From: Cercis canadensis | Lineage: Eukaryota > Streptophyta > Magnoliopsida > Fabales > Fabaceae | Assembly: GCA_003255065.1 (NCBI GenBank) | Contig: QAOA01005205.1 | Span: 389,630 to 453,629, forward strand | Length of the DNA: 64,000 bases | Direction of reading: 5' to 3' | Part shown: positions 33,701 through 44,195 of the stretch, piece by piece | How the letters are laid out: each line of letters opens with the position of its first letter | Numbering within the stretch: position 1 is the first letter of the stretch | Program-made: the position numbers and the translations under genes | The notes under the pieces: model-generated | What the model was told of the DNA's origin: nothing | The model's database searches: none | Seen by the model: only the letters and a program-made list of their open reading frames with translations

Positions 33701-34090
33701 TCGATCAGTTCTGGGTTCCCCGTCTTGCTTGCAGCATGTTTTGTTGGAGGATAGTGTTGATATGGCTCTGCATAGGGATGGGTTGATGAAGTTTTCTTTC
33801 TAGCTTTTTGGGCTTTGCCCCGTAATTTACCAAAAAACAAAAGAAATTAATTATACATCACAAGACTAAAAGAAGGAAAACGAAGACGTGCTTGCATCAT
33901 GGAAATTCGAGCCCAAGTACGGAAAAAAGGTAACCCATTAATCCGTGGACCATTTTACAATTTGGGCTTAGCTGCTTTATATTAGAGATACGCTGATCTC
34001 AGCTGCGTGGCCCAGCTTAATTTGAATGGCATTATCGTTATACGATGGAGAAACAAGGGTTATTCTGTAGGTAGCATTCATTCTGTTTCT

Positions 34091-34128
34091 CTATAAAGGC
34101 AGAGCACCCTGGTTCCCGTAAACCCTAA
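34091..34128 (+). promoter_or_regulatory. TATA box plus telobox, promoter-like, without an obvious gene
   Basis: CTATAAAGG at 34091 is followed 29 bp later by AAACCCTAA (34120-34128), a telo-box of the kind near the start of translation-related plant genes. Downstream, ATGATCGCAGTGACAGAG with a GT donor at about 34174 and a TGCAG acceptor near 34280 could form a 13-codon ORF, but no known protein results. Could be a gene remnant or a non-coding RNA promoter. Confidence 0.35.
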
Positions 34129-34769
34129 CGCCGCGATTAGTTCGAGTTACTCGCAGATGATCGCAGTGACAGAGGTTTCTTGTATATGTTTTATGGTCTC
34201 TCCTGGTTATTCTTGTTTGAATTAAATTATAGGTATGATCGCTTTTGATAGGCGTTGCGTTCTTGTCTGATTTACAAATGCAGAAGGACGTGTCAACGAA
34301 AGCGTAAATCTACTGCAACGGCGACCTGCTTCTTGTTTCTTAAACGGCTACGAATTGTTTAATGGTCGTAGTTTGTTTGATGGTCGTTTTGTGACATTTT
34401 ATTCTGTTATTAATTATTACTTATATGGTTGCTTCTTCTGGTGAACCCTCCTTCATTTGCAGTGGGGGTGTTCTTGTTTCCGAAGCATACATTTATCTGG
34501 AAACCAATCCTTGCCAGTTTCAAACAGCATGGTGTAATTTTCTCCAGTTTCACTATGCTACCTGTCTACTGGTACATATAATTATACATGTCACTCAAGT
34601 CAAGGCAAAAATTTCAAAACAACATCATAATGAATCTGTAATTTTGTACAGATTGTGTCCCACTTCCACCCAGGTGGATGGGAAATACAAGTTACAAGGC
34701 ATTTGGTGTAACAGGGTATATGAAGTCATGTGTTTGTTTGTCTTGCTTCTTTTTTCTTTGTCCTAGTTC

Positions 34770-35105
34770 CAATTAGGGCCGTACGGTTTACACTTCAAAC
34801 CTTGAACCACACCGAACCGATCATATCGGTTTGGTTTGGTTTGGTTTGGTTTTTATCAGAAAATCTGTATAAACTATTTTTTTAAAATTTGAACAAGAAG
34901 GAAGCCAAAAGTTGAAGCGGTTTATTCTTGATTTTCTTTCATTGAAATTGAGAATCGAACCAACCTTCTCAATTTTTCAAAAAGTGTAATCGAGAATCAA
35001 ATTGGCTTTCTTGGTCCAAAAAAAATTGAAAACCGAACCGATCTTCTCAATTTTCCAAAAAGTGTAATCGAGAATCAAATTGGCTCTCTTGGTCCAAAAA
35101 GTATA
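34770..35105. repeat. Degraded hAT-MITE-like repeat with internal duplication
   Basis: Starts near TTAGGGCCGTACGGTTTACA, followed by AACCGATCATATCGGTTTGG and a GGTTT tandem tract, similar to the GGTTCGGT-rich subtermini of the hAT elements here. An internal direct duplication of about 80 bp (AAAAAGTGTAATCGAGAATC occurs at about 34979 and 35058) is visible. No intact ends or target duplication. Confidence 0.5.
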
Positions 35106-35664
35106 GAAGAAATTAAGAAAGGTAAGGGAGCTAGTAACATTTTTTGAATAGTTTTACTCTAAAACAAAGTGCTCTCTAGTTTGGGGCCAATAATCTCTTC
35201 TTTATTTTATGGGAAAGTGCTTGGTCTTGCATTGTTCATCATCAAAACAACACTTTGGGGCCAATAATCTCTTCTTCTTTATTATGATAGCAAATAATTA
35301 CAATAATGAGAAGTAGTGAGAAAAAAAAAAATCAATAACTTAATACAAGTCTCTATTTTACTCTATGCTTACCATTTAAGATTTCTTAAAGAATGATGTT
35401 CATAATCATAGTTAAAATATCATAGTAGATCCTAGAATTAAAAAACATAATAAATAAAGGTTTCAGTTCTAGTATAACACAATAATATAGTGCAATAAAT
35501 ATAAAAAGTAATATATTAATTAAAAAAAAAAGTTAGGTTCGGTTTCATATTCCAACCCACTACCAAAATAATCCAGTAATTGCCCATCTTTAATTGATTT
35601 GTGGGGAACTCCCTAGTCTAAGATAAGAGGTAACACATTTTGATGATTTTCCTTATTAATATGT

Positions 35665-38600
35665 TCATTGGAGCACAACAAACTTTTTCATGATGCCCTT
35701 GCAATGTTCACAAACTACAGGTTCTTCAATGGGTCCTACTCCTTCAGTAGAAGGAGATATGTAAGAGTGATTGCAAGGCCCAGCAAGAAAAGGAGAGCGT
35801 AGGAAATATCTTAAGGCAGTCACTAATCCAAACTTGTGAACATTCTCTCCCCACTCTGCATATTTGTCCAACAATTCCAAAACGTGTCTTCCTTGAAGCC
35901 TTATAATGTCTGCTGAACTCCCCCTTCCAATCACTGCCCACCCTTCATCTCCAGCATTCATTAATGCTGACAACTCTGCTAGCACATAATCAGAACTCAC
36001 CGTCTTACCATGTCTGAGTATTGATCTCCCCATGCTCTCCAACCGAAGCCAAAACAATTTTGCTCTTGTAATTGACACCATGCTTCCCATCATGCTTTTT
36101 ACATTTTCACTTAGCCCACTGTTACCAACATATATTGTTTCCAGCTGCAGGCCTCTTAGTTTGAGCTCCTCTATTCTACTATTGAATTCTCGAACCCATG
36201 CCATGTTGTCACTCCCATAAATGCAAATGTTCTTGCCTTCACGAACCTGTTACCAATTATAAATACAATGTAAAATACCATGAATAAAATAAAACATTTA
36301 CAACAATGAATCTGCTAAACTGTTGTGTTTTATAATAAAAAGACATGGTTTGAGTTAATTAAAGTTGTAGTCGTACCCAGTCAGCAAAGATAGGGTCAAT
36401 ATTATCTAGCATAAGTTGCATTGTCAATTTCTCTTGTTGCCAGAGCTCTTCCTCTAAGGCCGAAAACAGAGGAGCTCCAAGTCCCCATATTTTTAGCATA
36501 TCAAGTGCATTCGAATTTGTAACCTTCCCATTTGAATCCAGCACTACCATGATGGGTTCTTTATTGTAGTTCCATTTTTCCCTTATCCATTTTACCACTG
36601 CTGAGCTGAGTAACCATGGTTTCCGAAGGGAATACCAAGGCAATGAACCTGAGAAATAATTGAAACTAATATCTTCAGCATCAGTCCAGACATCGGATGA
36701 TGATGGAATGGGAAACCACACAATCTGATAACTCTTCTCCAACATGTCATTCAAATGATGATCATATGTTTGCTGAACCAGTAATAGTAATTCCTCCTCT
36801 GTCATAATTAACTCTGGCTCTGAGATCAGCAACAAAACTATCTTATTTTTCAGTTCAGGCACACCAAGCTGTGAATAGATAGAGAGTTAAGAATTAGAAG
36901 AAAGCATCAAAGGTCATATGTTCCCTAAGTTGCTGAATGTAGTAGTGTTATTTTTTTTTTTTTTTTGTTAACTCAGGAACCTAGGTTTGGCTCCAACCTT
37001 TGGATGGAGCCAGACTTACTAAACCTGGAGTGAGTCATTTCTACTCCATAAGTGCCGTTGTTAAAGTACTTAAAGCTGTAACTTTATATTGAAAGTACTT
37101 TGAGACCCTCATTTTGTTAATAACACATCTCGAACATAAGATCTTCTTCTTGCGAGAAGGGTCTTGTGACCAACTTATCTCTAGCTCAGTTAGCAGTGTT
37201 ACTTTATTATAAACATAGCAAGTAAAATCTTTATCAAGAAATAAACAAACATGAAATGAAAGAGCTTAAAACCTTTGCTTGTGTTGCACAATCCTTGAGC
37301 GGCAAGTAGTCCTTCAAAGGAAATAAGAAACGGAGAATCTCTTGATTATCCAATTGGCCAGCTTGATTATCCAATGGGCCAGTAAGACTCAATAGTTTAT
37401 CCCGCAATTTTCTCTCTGAAAATTTATATTAATACATTCATATCAGTGTGTAATTCAGAATTGGTGCGCGGCTAATAATTAAGACTTTGCTGAATCTACA
37501 GTGTAACCTGTTTCTTTTTGACACGCATCCACTTGCCCTCTGAGAATGTTGCATATGTGTCTTAACCTATATGTGAAACTTGAGAGCTCCCAAGCCGCCA
37601 TTATTGTTGAATCTGAATACCTGAAAGAAGTTAAAACATCAAAACAACTCCCAAGTCAAAATAGTTTGAAGTTTGAAACTAGCAATAATTTTGAATGACT
37701 AGACCACTCTGTCAGAAGAATAAACGAAATAAATTGTTGATCTGCAAGCCAATTCAAGGGGTAGAAGCATGCACTTGCTCATGTTTCTTGGTTGTGAAAT
37801 CTGTGACATGAGAGGAACATGCCAAAGTGCTTCTGGTGATCCAGCATACAGCTTTGTAAATGTGAAGCTTTGTGACATGTAGTATCTCGTCGCTCAGCAC
37901 CACATCTGGAAGTGGCAGGGACTCAAACTTGATGATACACTTTGCCACATCCATCATAGTCTTAACCAACAAGTTCAATGCCTTTAATTGTGGCTTCAGT
38001 GGCCTTAAGTTTCTGGGCAGCTGCCTAAGCCTACAAATTGAAGCTGCCAGAGCATTAGAAGGGTTTAGCCTCACAAGTTGCCAGAATTCACCACATCTTG
38101 CAGCAAAAGCTGCAACCATTAAAACTACTTTTGCATCCCATCTATAATTCCCAAGCAAATCAAACAAACCCATCATCGTTGACCTCAGATCACCTTCACC
38201 AGAGCATTTACAGAGCATCTGCCATTAAAATAGATATATTGATTATCTGTAAAAGTGCTTGTGCATACATCACTATAGTTGGACTTAGGAACATGAAATA
38301 CCTTGCATGAAATTTTTCTGATGATGCATCCAACTGATTCAGGACAACCAAGTAGTTCAATTTCACTTATATCACTCTTAAAAATGGAGGTAAAATGTAA
38401 ATTAGGAACTACCTGAAACAACAGCAGCCAGCTGAAATTATAATTTGAACTTGAACACATATAATATATGTACCTACATAATTTAAACATAAAATCCGAA
38501 GTTTGTTGTCACATTGCATGCTGTAAATTAACATATAATAGTGTTTTTATGATATAACTAACCTTATAGGTGATGATGATAATATCATGAAGACATATAT

Positions 38601-38942
38601 ATCCTAAACCTTCACGAACTTAGTGACACAGGCAAACACAACAATTTTGGATGAATTATATTTATCAAAAAGTGCTTATAAATTCATCCCAAACAGAAAC
38701 AAATTCCTGAGAATTGAAGAGCTTATGATAGAAGTATGCATGGTGAATCAGAGTGTTAACATTACTTCTGTTTGAGAACAAGCATGGAACATGATGTTGC
38801 CTACAACGCGAAGCATTGTCTCAGAATCCAGCCAACGACCATCTGGATCATGTGCAAGGAAGAGTTTCTGCATCAAAATATCATCTTCTTGTGTAGTTGA
38901 ATTTGAGAACAAGCGCACAGATTGATTTTTCAGCAAACCCAT
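35665..38942 (-). CDS. SEOB: Sieve element occlusion protein (SEO/SEOB-like)
   Basis: Seven exons on the minus strand: 38942-38766, 38412-38302, 38218-37779, 37620-37508, 37415-37273, 36868-36377, 36246-35665; 685 residues. Exon 3 must end with a GC donor (GA|GCAAGT) to join exon 4 in frame (KHE|YSDSTIMAAWELSS); a GT donor three bases on leads to a stop. The N-terminal domain (about 10-290) includes LFDLLGNYRWDAKVVLMVAAFAA, the middle is a thioredoxin-like fold, and the C-terminal domain carries ICIYGSDNMAWVREF and the final CEHCKGIMKKF. SEO proteins (forisomes in legumes, P-protein filaments elsewhere) assemble in phloem sieve elements and plug sieve plates after wounding. Names of subfamily are by similarity. 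The gene has one SINE in the fifth intron. Length is close to the family norm, with a slightly short C-terminus. Confidence 0.92.
36951..37194 (-). mobile_element. tRNA-derived SINE in SEO intron 5
   Basis: On the minus strand: AACTGAGCTAGAGATAAGTT (box-A-like), TCTTATGTTCGAGATG (box-B-like), then about 200 bp ending GTTCCTGAGTTAAC and an A run of about 18. Flanked by AGTGTTA at 36944-36950 and 37195-37201 within a slightly longer imperfect repeat. Same family as the SINE at 11527-12212 and the one near 47001. It lies wholly inside the intron. Confidence 0.8.
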
Positions 38943-39957
38943 GGCCCAACAGTGGGGAATTACATCTCGTAATAATGGTTTAATGAATTATGTGAGGTTT
39001 TATTTATGGTTGTAGATATCCTTCTTTGATATTTATAGGGTTATGTTCTACAGTTCTGGTTAAGCTTCAATGAAGCTACTCCTTTGCTTTAACCTTCTAT
39101 AGTTCTTTAAGAGTTGTGTCATTTTCACACTTGCAAATACAAACTTATTCTACACTTAAACACATCGTTATATATACTTAAAAGAAAGCCCTTTATCTGC
39201 GAGTAAGGTTATTTATAATTATTGTATTCACTCTTTCTCTTTTGTTACTTATTTATTTCCCTTCTCTCTCTTCACAGGTTTGATTTCTCCATTTAACTAA
39301 TTGTCCATACATAGCATGGACTTGCAACTAGTAGTATATCTAAACTTTAACTAAACCCACACAACACCCACTTAAATTTTTTTTTCTACAACTCAGATTT
39401 TCTACACCTCTACCACATCTAACTATGCAATTATTTCGTTTTTCAAATGGGGACACCATCACTCTGTCTCTGTCTTCTATAAAACAGTACCTAACTGCCT
39501 ATACTAGTATGGGGCAAAAAGAATTTTTAGCTTTCACTTTTTCTTTTTCTTTTTCTTTTGAGCTTTGGATGGAATCAACTTTAATTTGCACACTTTCAGG
39601 CTGTGAAGTGATTACTCTAGCAAAATAACACAGGCGAAACAGAAGACTGATATTAAAAATCCCATCAATATTATCGATTTGGACTAAGTTTCTCAGGAAA
39701 CAAAAGGCGTAATATACAAATAAATTCTCTTCTTTTCTATTGCTGTTGCAAAGAAAAGGCAAAGGAGACTTCTGAAATTTCTCTTTCTATTGCTGTCACT
39801 TTATGATTTTGTTGTCTAAAATTATGTTGAGTTCCATCACTTCCCATCGTACCAAGAAAGGAAATGAAATCTACTAATAATGATCCTCAGCACTAACCTC
39901 CGCAGTTCATAGTTTACAATGAGGGATGGTTCTGTAATTAGTCGAACCATGCTGATG

Positions 39958-40228
39958 CAGTTCCTACATGAAATGTAGAGAAGACTCAAATGAGTTCATG
40001 AAGGATTACATCATGATAAGGATAAAACTTAACTAAAAGATAAAATAAATTAAGAGAAGATAAACTCAATCTTAATAATAAACTAGTCTTGATAATAATA
40101 AACTATTTATCTAGATAAAACATAACAAAGATAAAATCTTAATCTCTAATCAACATCTAATCTGGATTAACATCAACAGTTCCTACATGAAATGTAGAGA
40201 AGATTCAAATGAGTTCATGAAAAATCTG
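39958..40228 (+). repeat. 50-bp direct repeats flanking a 170-bp AT-rich segment
   Basis: CAGTTCCTACATGAAATGTA and the following 30 bp occur at 39958 and again at 40179 with one or two differences. The intervening DNA is made of GATAAAACTTAA/GATAATAATAAACTA-type words. It could be a short local duplication followed by insertion, or a miniature terminal-repeat element. Confidence 0.6.
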
Positions 40229-40743
40229 TCAGAACAGGTGTTGCACGTATATCATAACTTTTTTTTATAGAATCCCCTAAAGTGTCCCTCATCAGTCAAG
40301 GCAATGCAAGATTCACGGATTAGTGAAAAATGCTTGGGAAGCTTTTTAATTGCTGAGGGAAGATTTATAAGACAGACGGAGATATAGTAATTTGTGCTTT
40401 TCCTTTGTTATAAGGCCAACAAGATGGTGCTTTTTCTTCTTTTTCAAAGATTGATTCTAAAACTCTAGCACTATGTAAAAGATATTGAGATGTAGAGTTA
40501 GCTAGTTCCGAAAGAAGCATGGTAACTACATGTCATTTGTCAACCAATTTATTCACTGTCAATGCTCAAATTCTAATACGTCAACCACTTAATCCTATTT
40601 ACATTGCTTAATTTCTTAAAACGTTCTGCTTGTCACATTAAACCAACCCTGTTTATATGTACTATGTTCAGCAGAAAAACTGTAGTAAGCATAGCTTATA
40701 CCCAATCAGTCACCTCACAAAGAACAAGATCTTTCTCTTACTC

Positions 40744-41462
40744 TTAGAACACCTAAGAATCCCTCCAAACAACAGACTCTTGATTAATGATTTAGTGTAA
40801 TATAATTACAGCTCCAAATGACACCCTTATTCTTGATTACTCCATAAGAACTGTTTGGCCCTTTTACTAATTTCCATTGTTAAAAGTATTTGATGTAGTT
40901 ACTCAACAAAACACCTAAATTTAATATAAAAACACTTTTCGAATGGAGTATCAAAACACAAATTAACTTACTTTTAAGCTATTTATTGCATTAGAATTTA
41001 TGCAATAAGCCTTTTTTTATATATATAAGATGTTAATTAAGTTGTTTACACAAACGAGATCTTAGAACACGTAAGAAACTCTCCAAACAAACTCTTGAGT
41101 AATGATTTAGTGTACTATAATTACAGCTCCAAATGACACCCTTATTCTTGATTACTCCATAAGAACTGTTTGGCCCTTTTACTAATTTCCATTGTTAAAT
41201 GTATTAGATGTAGTTACTCATCAAAACACCTAAATTTAATATAAAAACACTTTTCGAATAGAATATCAAAACACAAATTAGCTTATTTTTAAGCTATTTA
41301 TTGCATTAGAATTTATGCAACAAGCTTTTTTTATATAAGCTCTTAATAACGAGATCTTAGAACACGTAAGAAACTCTCCAAACAACAGACTCTTGATTAA
41401 TGATTTAGTGTACTACAATTACAGCTCCAAATGACACCCTTATTCTTGATTACTCCATAATG
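40744..41462 (+). repeat. Tandem repeat, 2.4 copies of about 300 bp, upstream of the P450
   Basis: Units begin with TTAGAACAC at 40744, 41062 and 41357 (periods 318 and 295). Each contains CTTGATTAATGATTTAGTGT or a close variant, then AATTACAGCTCCAAATGACA and CTTATTCTTGATTACTCCAT. Copy 3 stops after CTCCATAA at about 41462. It lies within 0.5-1.2 kb of the P450 start codon, in its presumed promoter. Confidence 0.85.
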
Positions 41463-41923
41463 AACAAGATAGCTTCATATGCTATGTCGGTCACCGTTTT
41501 CCGTGATTGCATTTGCATATGAAAAGTTAGCCAGCGCACCAGTAAGTTACCATAAACCCCTTTTGTCCATGCCATTTGATATTATTGTATGGAAATTTGT
41601 TCTGTTTTCTATGGTCTTTCTTGGATCTACCTTCACGTCCACATCTTTAAGGAAAAGAAAAAGGCTAGGTTACCTGAAAAAGGAAAAGGGTAGAGCACAA
41701 CATATGAGCTTGATTAAATTAAGAACATTCTTAGGTTTACAATTGCAATTGGTTCTACAACCTACCATTGTTGACTGCCTTCTAATGTCATTAACTATTT
41801 CACCTAGCCCCTCCAATCTGGCATCAATGCTTATAGTAAAGTTGATTATTTAAACACTTGTAATTTAATAGTGATGCTAAGTACATCAACAAACGTTGAA
41901 CTTGGACAATTAGCCGAAGCACC

Positions 41924-43501
41924 ATGAGAAGAAGAGAGGTTATTATGTACCCAGTGGAGTGGGTGTGTGGCCACTTGCGTTGCTGGGACATATGCATAGC
42001 CCTGCTAGGCTTGTTCATCTTTTGTTATGCGATTGAGAGACTCACCAACAGAGGCCCAATGTTATGGCCAGTGTTGGGGATTGCACCATCGGTTTTTGGC
42101 CATTTCAACCACATGTACGATTGGGCCACTCAGTCTTTGATCAAAGCTGGTGGAACTTTTCACTTCAGGGGTGTGTGGATGGGAGGGGCCCATGGTATGG
42201 TAACCCTTGATCCCCATAAAATCGAGTATATGCTGAAGACGAATTTCAAAAACTTCCCCAAAGGCAAGTGCTACAGGGAGAGGTTTTTTGATCTGCTTGG
42301 AAATGGCATTTTCAATGCTGACGGTGAATCATGGAAAGAACAGAGGCGAGTAGCTGTCTCGGAGATGCATTCAAGTCGTTTTCTTGACCACTCATTTGAA
42401 ACCATGCAAACTTTGGTTTATCAAAAGTTATCGAAATTACTAGAGAAGCTGGTGATTTCAGGGGATAGCTTTGATCTCCAAGAACTGCTACTTCGCTTCA
42501 CATTTGATAACATTTGCATTGCAGCCCTCGGAATTGATCCTGGGTGTCTGGTTCTTGATTTACCCCAAGTCCCATTTGCCAAAGCTTTCGAAGAAGCCAC
42601 AGAATTGAGCCTTTTCAGATTCATAGTGCCATCTTTTGTATGGAAACCCCTTAAGTACTTTGGATTAGGATACGAGAAGCGCCTTAAGGAAGCCATACAA
42701 ATCGTGCATGATTTTACCGACAAGACTGTGACAGAGCGAAAGAAAGAACTGAGTGAACGTGGCAACTTAGAGAATCATCCTGATCTCTTATCTAGGCTAT
42801 TGGAGATTCGAGCCTCCCAAGAATCCCTTAAAAACATCCATGTATATGCGAGAGATTTTTGCATAAGTTTCATTTTAGCAGGGCGAGACACTAGCTCTGT
42901 GGCATTGGCATGGTTTTTCTGGCTACTACACAAAAATCCAGAAGTGGAAAACAGAGTTCTGACTGAAATTAGGCAAATTTTGGGTTTCAGAGAGTGTAAG
43001 AAAGAAGAGCCCAACGAGGTGATTTTCACAGGGGAAGAATTGAAGAAAATGGTGTATTTACAAGCAGCAATATCAGAATCATTGAGGTTGTATCCATCAG
43101 TGCCAATTGATTTCAAAGAAGCCATGAAAGATGATATCTTTCCTGATGGCACTATCGTCAAGAAAGGTAGTAGGGCTCTTTATTGTATTTACTCAATGGG
43201 CCGAACAGAATCCATATGGGGAAAAGATTGCTTGGAGTTCAAGCCAGAGAGGTGGATTAAGGAGGGGCAGTGTGTGAGCGATAGCCAATTTAAATACGCA
43301 GTATTCAATGCTGGTCCTAGGATGTGTGTGGGGAAGAAGTTTGCTTACCTTCAAATGAAAATGCTAGCTGCTCCAATCCTGTTGAGATATCAAGTTCGTG
43401 TTGTGAATGGCCAAAAGATCATTCCCAAGTTGACCACCACTCTATACATGAAAAATGGCTTGTTGGTGACTCTTAAGCCCAGATCCGCACCTATTGCATA
43501 G
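41924..43501 (+). CDS. CYP86B1: Cytochrome P450, CYP86B1-like fatty-acid omega-hydroxylase
   Basis: Single exon, 525 residues. N-terminal membrane anchor at about 23-38 (LLGLFIFCYAI), then a short hinge and PMLWPVLG. P450 signatures: I-helix AGRDTSS, K-helix ESLR (ExxR), FKPERW, and the heme loop FNAGPRMCVG with Cys468 as the axial ligand. The body matches the CYP86 clan (NFPKGKCYRERFFDLLGNGIF, WKEQRR, FDNICIAALGIDPG, PQVPFAKAFEEATE). CYP86B1 in Arabidopsis omega-hydroxylates very-long-chain fatty acids for root and seed-coat suberin in the endoplasmic reticulum. Subfamily assignment is from remembered similarity and could be CYP86C. The first ATG (41924) gives seven extra residues before MYPVEW; either start is possible. 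The frame is complete with no stops or frameshifts. Confidence 0.9.
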   Translation: MRRREVIMYPVEWVCGHLRCWDICIALLGLFIFCYAIERLTNRGPMLWPVLGIAPSVFGHFNHMYDWATQSLIKAGGTFHFRGVWMGGAHGMVTLDPHKIEYMLKTNFKNFPKGKCYRERFFDLLGNGIFNADGESWKEQRRVAVSEMHSSRFLDHSFETMQTLVYQKLSKLLEKLVISGDSFDLQELLLRFTFDNICIAALGIDPGCLVLDLPQVPFAKAFEEATELSLFRFIVPSFVWKPLKYFGLGYEKRLKEAIQIVHDFTDKTVTERKKELSERGNLENHPDLLSRLLEIRASQESLKNIHVYARDFCISFILAGRDTSSVALAWFFWLLHKNPEVENRVLTEIRQILGFRECKKEEPNEVIFTGEELKKMVYLQAAISESLRLYPSVPIDFKEAMKDDIFPDGTIVKKGSRALYCIYSMGRTESIWGKDCLEFKPERWIKEGQCVSDSQFKYAVFNAGPRMCVGKKFAYLQMKMLAAPILLRYQVRVVNGQKIIPKLTTTLYMKNGLLVTLKPRSAPIA

Positions 43502-43538
43502 TTTTTTATAAAATCTCATTGTACCACCTTAATTAGTA

Positions 43539-44079
43539 GTCTTAATTATAATTTTGGTTATTCTATTTTAATAACTTGAATTTTTTGGTCCCTCTATTTT
43601 AAAAATGAACAATTTAGTTCTTCTATATTTATAAAATATGCAATTTTAATATTTTTATCTTTAAGTCAAAATTTCTTAGGTTTATTTCAAGGTGTAAAGT
43701 TTTCTAATTCATAATCCTATCATTTAAATTAAAAAGCTATGGCTTGTGAACCTCTCAACAAAAGTATAGCTCAATCTAACGGTGAATGAAACTAGATCTA
43801 TGATTAAATGAAAACTTCTAGTTTTGACATTTTGGGCTAAGTCACACTGTTGGATCGAATTGAAATTTTGTAGGTAAATTCGCAAGATGTTATTATTCAA
43901 TCTGAATGATGAGATTGTAAATTGGAGGACTTTACACCTTAAATTAGACTTGAAAAATGATAAAATGACCAAAATTACACATTTTATGAATACAGAAGAA
44001 CTAAATTGTTAATTGCTAAAATAGAGAGATTACAAAGTTCAAGTTATTAAAATAAGAGGACTAAAATTACAATTAAGCC
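43539..44079. mobile_element. 541-bp foldback MITE (family H), copy 1
   Basis: Nearly the whole element is an inverted repeat: left arm CTTAATTATAATTTTGGTTA ... ATTTATAAAATATGCAATTT, right arm ATTACACATTTTATGAATAC ... CTAAAATTACAATTAAGCC. A 9-bp target duplication TAATTAGTA lies at 43530-43538 and 44080-44088. It occupies nearly all the space between the P450 and GH5 genes, whose 3' ends face each other here. Copy 2 is at 49715-50254. Confidence 0.85.
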
Positions 44080-44195
44080 TAATTAGTATCCTAGTCCCCC
44101 TTGATATTCAATATGATTTTATATATAACTTACATATAAAGAGCCCACGAAATTGCTTTTCTACATTGTTCATTGTAATGTAATTAAGAAAATCT

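Larger units (their letters stand above)
29396..35664. other. Intergenic region with MITEs, SINE and retroelement relics
   Basis: Between the WD40 and SEO genes. Contains foldback family G copy 2 (30041-30525), a 212-bp MITE (31262-31473), a short SINE (31737-31819), a 391-bp MITE (32533-32923), an RNase H relic (33508-33700), a TATA/telobox promoter-like site (34091-34128) and a repeat with GGTTTGGTTT tracts (about 34770-35105). ORFs at 32939-33492 and 34425-34766 resemble nothing I know. A (TA)n tract lies near 31080-31098. Confidence 0.55.
38943..41923. other. Intergenic region between SEO and the P450, with tandem repeats
   Basis: Opposite-facing upstream regions of two genes. Contains a pair of 50-bp direct repeats (39958-40007 and 40179-40228) bracketing an AT-rich GATAAAA-type segment, and a 2.4-copy tandem repeat (40744-41462). 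ORFs at 39425-39762 and 41479-41853 show no family resemblance. Nothing else recognised. Confidence 0.5.

Noticed and set aside
34140..34320. Box C/D snoRNA candidate near ATGATCGCAGTGA
   Set aside because: The box C match is poor and no paired box D at the right distance with a terminal stem could be found by eye.
37754..37778. Exon 3 of the SEO gene ending at the CAA|GTGCAT donor
   Set aside because: Joining at this GT to the exon 4 acceptor gives a frame that hits a stop within 20 codons and loses the conserved AAWELSS; the GC donor restores it.
41479..41853. 124-codon ORF upstream of the P450
   Set aside because: No similarity to P450 N-termini or other families, and the P450 frame already has its own membrane anchor.
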